64,000 bases of DNA from JBBATK01 sp044228685. Its GTDB lineage: Bacteria; Bacteroidota; Ignavibacteria; Kapaibacteriales; NICIL-2. A program made the position numbers and the translations under genes. The notes beneath the pieces were generated by a model that made no database searches, had not been told where the DNA came from, and saw only the letters and a program-made list of their open reading frames with translations. The stretch's first letter is position 1; the number at the start of each line of letters is the position of its first letter. The stretch spans positions 15,370 through 79,369 of the forward strand of contig JBGAUL010000023.1 of NCBI GenBank assembly GCA_044228685.1. The letters run 5' to 3'. Positions 62,919 to 64,000 of this stretch are shown in pieces.

Positions 62919-63274
62919 TTTGCAAAACGACCATTTGTCGAAAACGCCACGCAAACATTGATACAGCTACACTTCGACCCTAAAATGATGCAATTCATAG
63001 TGGAAGTTGCATAACATAAGGCATTCTAAATAGTCGAGTTTTGCAGTGTAGAACGAAGGGCTTATAAAGCCATTTGATCCGACAAGATTAGCCCGTACCG
63101 AGAATTGCTTTACGTCATCTACACGACGTTTCGAAGGACAAGCTGTTCCCCACAGCAGCATTGATTAATTCTCCGCAAACCGGTATAGCGCACAGTCCTT
63201 CGCCGACTATCGAGAAGTCACAAATACACGCTCCACTACGCCATCGAGCAATACTACAAACCACAGGAGGTAGA
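62919..63274. other. Intergenic region
   Basis: 356 bp before the small disordered protein. A frame open upstream of its ATG (to 63161) has no protein character. No terminator found with confidence after the AsmA-like gene. AGGAGG at the right end belongs to the next gene. Confidence 0.4.
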
Positions 63275-63616
63275 ATGAACACGGCACAACCTAATTCGGA
63301 TCCCTTAGACAATGATCCAACCGCAGCAGATGCGTACAACTCTCTCGGGAGCTCAGCATCACAGACAGATGAAACACATCCTGTCAATGACTTTTCATCG
63401 AGTAACGATTCATTTGAAGAAGAGTCACGCATGTTCTTTCAGAGTGGAATAGATTCCATGAACGACTTGTTTTTCGGCGGCACCGGACGTCCGTTTCACA
63501 GCTCTCGCGTACATCGATCGAAAAGCAGAGGCATTCATAAGGAGCGACGATTTGGTCCTTCGACGAACGTGAATAGAAATGGCGATAACAATACAGGAAC
63601 AGAAAGCAGTCACTAG
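63275..63616 (+). CDS. Small disordered protein with strong ribosome binding site
   Basis: A 113-aa protein from ATG 63275 with a full AGGAGG Shine-Dalgarno, the strongest in the window, so it is probably well translated. It is rich in Ser, Asn, Asp and Gly with an acidic front (MNTAQPNSDPLDNDP, SSNDSFEEESRMFF) and a basic/polar end (RVHRSKSRGIHKERRF, NRNGDNNTGTESSH). No signal peptide, membrane segment or known family. It is 20 nt upstream of the YtxH-like gene and probably shares its transcript. Confidence 0.75.
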   Translation: MNTAQPNSDPLDNDPTAADAYNSLGSSASQTDETHPVNDFSSSNDSFEEESRMFFQSGIDSMNDLFFGGTGRPFHSSRVHRSKSRGIHKERRFGPSTNVNRNGDNNTGTESSH

Positions 63617-63636
63617 TTACACCGACATATACGATC

Positions 63637-63921
63637 ATGCTAAACTCAGTTATTAAACACATTGACGACAAGGAAGTACCTACTCGTAGACCAAAAGAGG
63701 CAATTCTCATTAGCGCTGTCGCAGGCGCACTTGCCGGAGCAGCACTTGCTGTGATGCTTGTACCAGAGCGAACAATCAAGAAAAGAAATCGCATGCTGAG
63801 ACAAGGTGGAGTCTACATGGACGACATCGAAGAGCGCTTTGAAGACTTTCTCGAAAAATTAACAGAAGCCTATGACAAGCTTCGCAAGCAAGCTGCCAAT
63901 GCAATCGACGTCAGCAAGTAA
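63637..63921 (+). CDS. YtxH-like (gas-vesicle-type) stress protein
   Basis: A 94-aa protein with one membrane helix 'AILISAVAGALAGAALAVMLVPE' followed by a charged helix ('RFEDFLEKLTEAYDKLRKQAANAIDV'). The 'AGALAGAALAVMLVPE' motif is that of YtxH (PF12732), a family of general-stress membrane proteins. It is anchored in the membrane with a coiled-coil-like cytoplasmic tail. It follows the 113-aa gene by 20 nt, probably one unit. Confidence 0.8.
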   Translation: MLNSVIKHIDDKEVPTRRPKEAILISAVAGALAGAALAVMLVPERTIKKRNRMLRQGGVYMDDIEERFEDFLEKLTEAYDKLRKQAANAIDVSK

Positions 63922-64000
63922 CAACGCAAACAGTCTGGCAGCTTATCGAAGAAGTATCGACAGCTCTAGGGCTTTCACATGGAATTGACAACTACACGCG
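63922..64000. other. Window end
   Basis: 79 bp after the YtxH-like gene, with no feature recognised. The next gene starts outside the window. Confidence 0.4.

Noticed and set aside
1..64000. tRNA, rRNA, prophage or insertion sequence
   Set aside because: No cloverleaf-type T-arm motif in the gaps, no rRNA-like stretch, and no transposase, integrase or phage structural gene was recognised.

Overview
This window looks like chromosomal DNA from a Gram-negative bacterium of the FCB group (Bacteroidota / Chlorobi / Ignavibacteria / Kapabacteria side). The main reason is that at least seven large exported proteins carry what look like type IX secretion (T9SS) C-terminal sorting domains; supporting signs are PKD and SBBP-type propeller modules, OmpA/TSP3 and AI-2E families with Bacteroidota-like sequence, and GC content that looks mid-range. 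Many TPR-class III cyclases beside T9SS cargo makes me favour a Kapabacteria/Ignavibacteria-like lineage, but no rRNA or marker gene is present to prove it. I saw no tRNA, rRNA, CRISPR array, insertion sequence or prophage.

Layout. 0-1.25 kb: a TPR protein (probably a TPR-cyclase) cut by the left edge. 1.6-10.7 kb: an accessory stretch of small enzymes: three DHFR/RibD-C-like proteins, DUF1801, a helical-Arr ADP-ribosyltransferase, a lipoprotein plus a lipoprotein hydrolase, an AAA_14/DUF4143 ATPase behind a phased palindrome array, a ~200-bp tandem hairpin repeat, a VOC protein and DUF2200. 11-34.7 kb: alternating giant T9SS cargo (1017, 874, 1679 and 1436 aa), a BNR-type lipoprotein and three TPR-adenylate cyclases, one split by a one-base frameshift. 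35-37.3 kb: catalase-peroxidase KatG with its own terminator. 37.4-43.3 kb: four exported proteins of unknown function, two of them overlapping. 44-49.7 kb: a small T9SS protein, a 794-aa surface protein with a duplicated internal repeat, a Pro/Ala/Ser-rich partner, and an FDPG-repeat T9SS protein. 50-52 kb: an ABC exporter. 52.4-64 kb: a run of envelope and stress-type genes: small membrane proteins, OmpA with TSP3 repeats, a GT39-like enzyme, an AraC regulator with a HMA-like N-terminus, a cupin, DUF3996, an AI-2E-type permease coupled to an AsmA-like protein, a disordered small protein and a YtxH-like protein.

How it may fit together (inference): the TPR-cyclases would turn unknown protein-protein inputs into cAMP. 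The T9SS cargo forms the outer surface and secretome, but the secretion machinery itself is not here. KatG and the right-hand cluster look like oxidative and envelope stress defence. The most unusual items are the 22-bp-phased palindrome array before the AAA_14 ATPase, the unknown 316/353/741-aa secreted gene set, the broken cyclase, and the duplicated surface-protein repeat whose protein sequence is conserved despite many synonymous changes.
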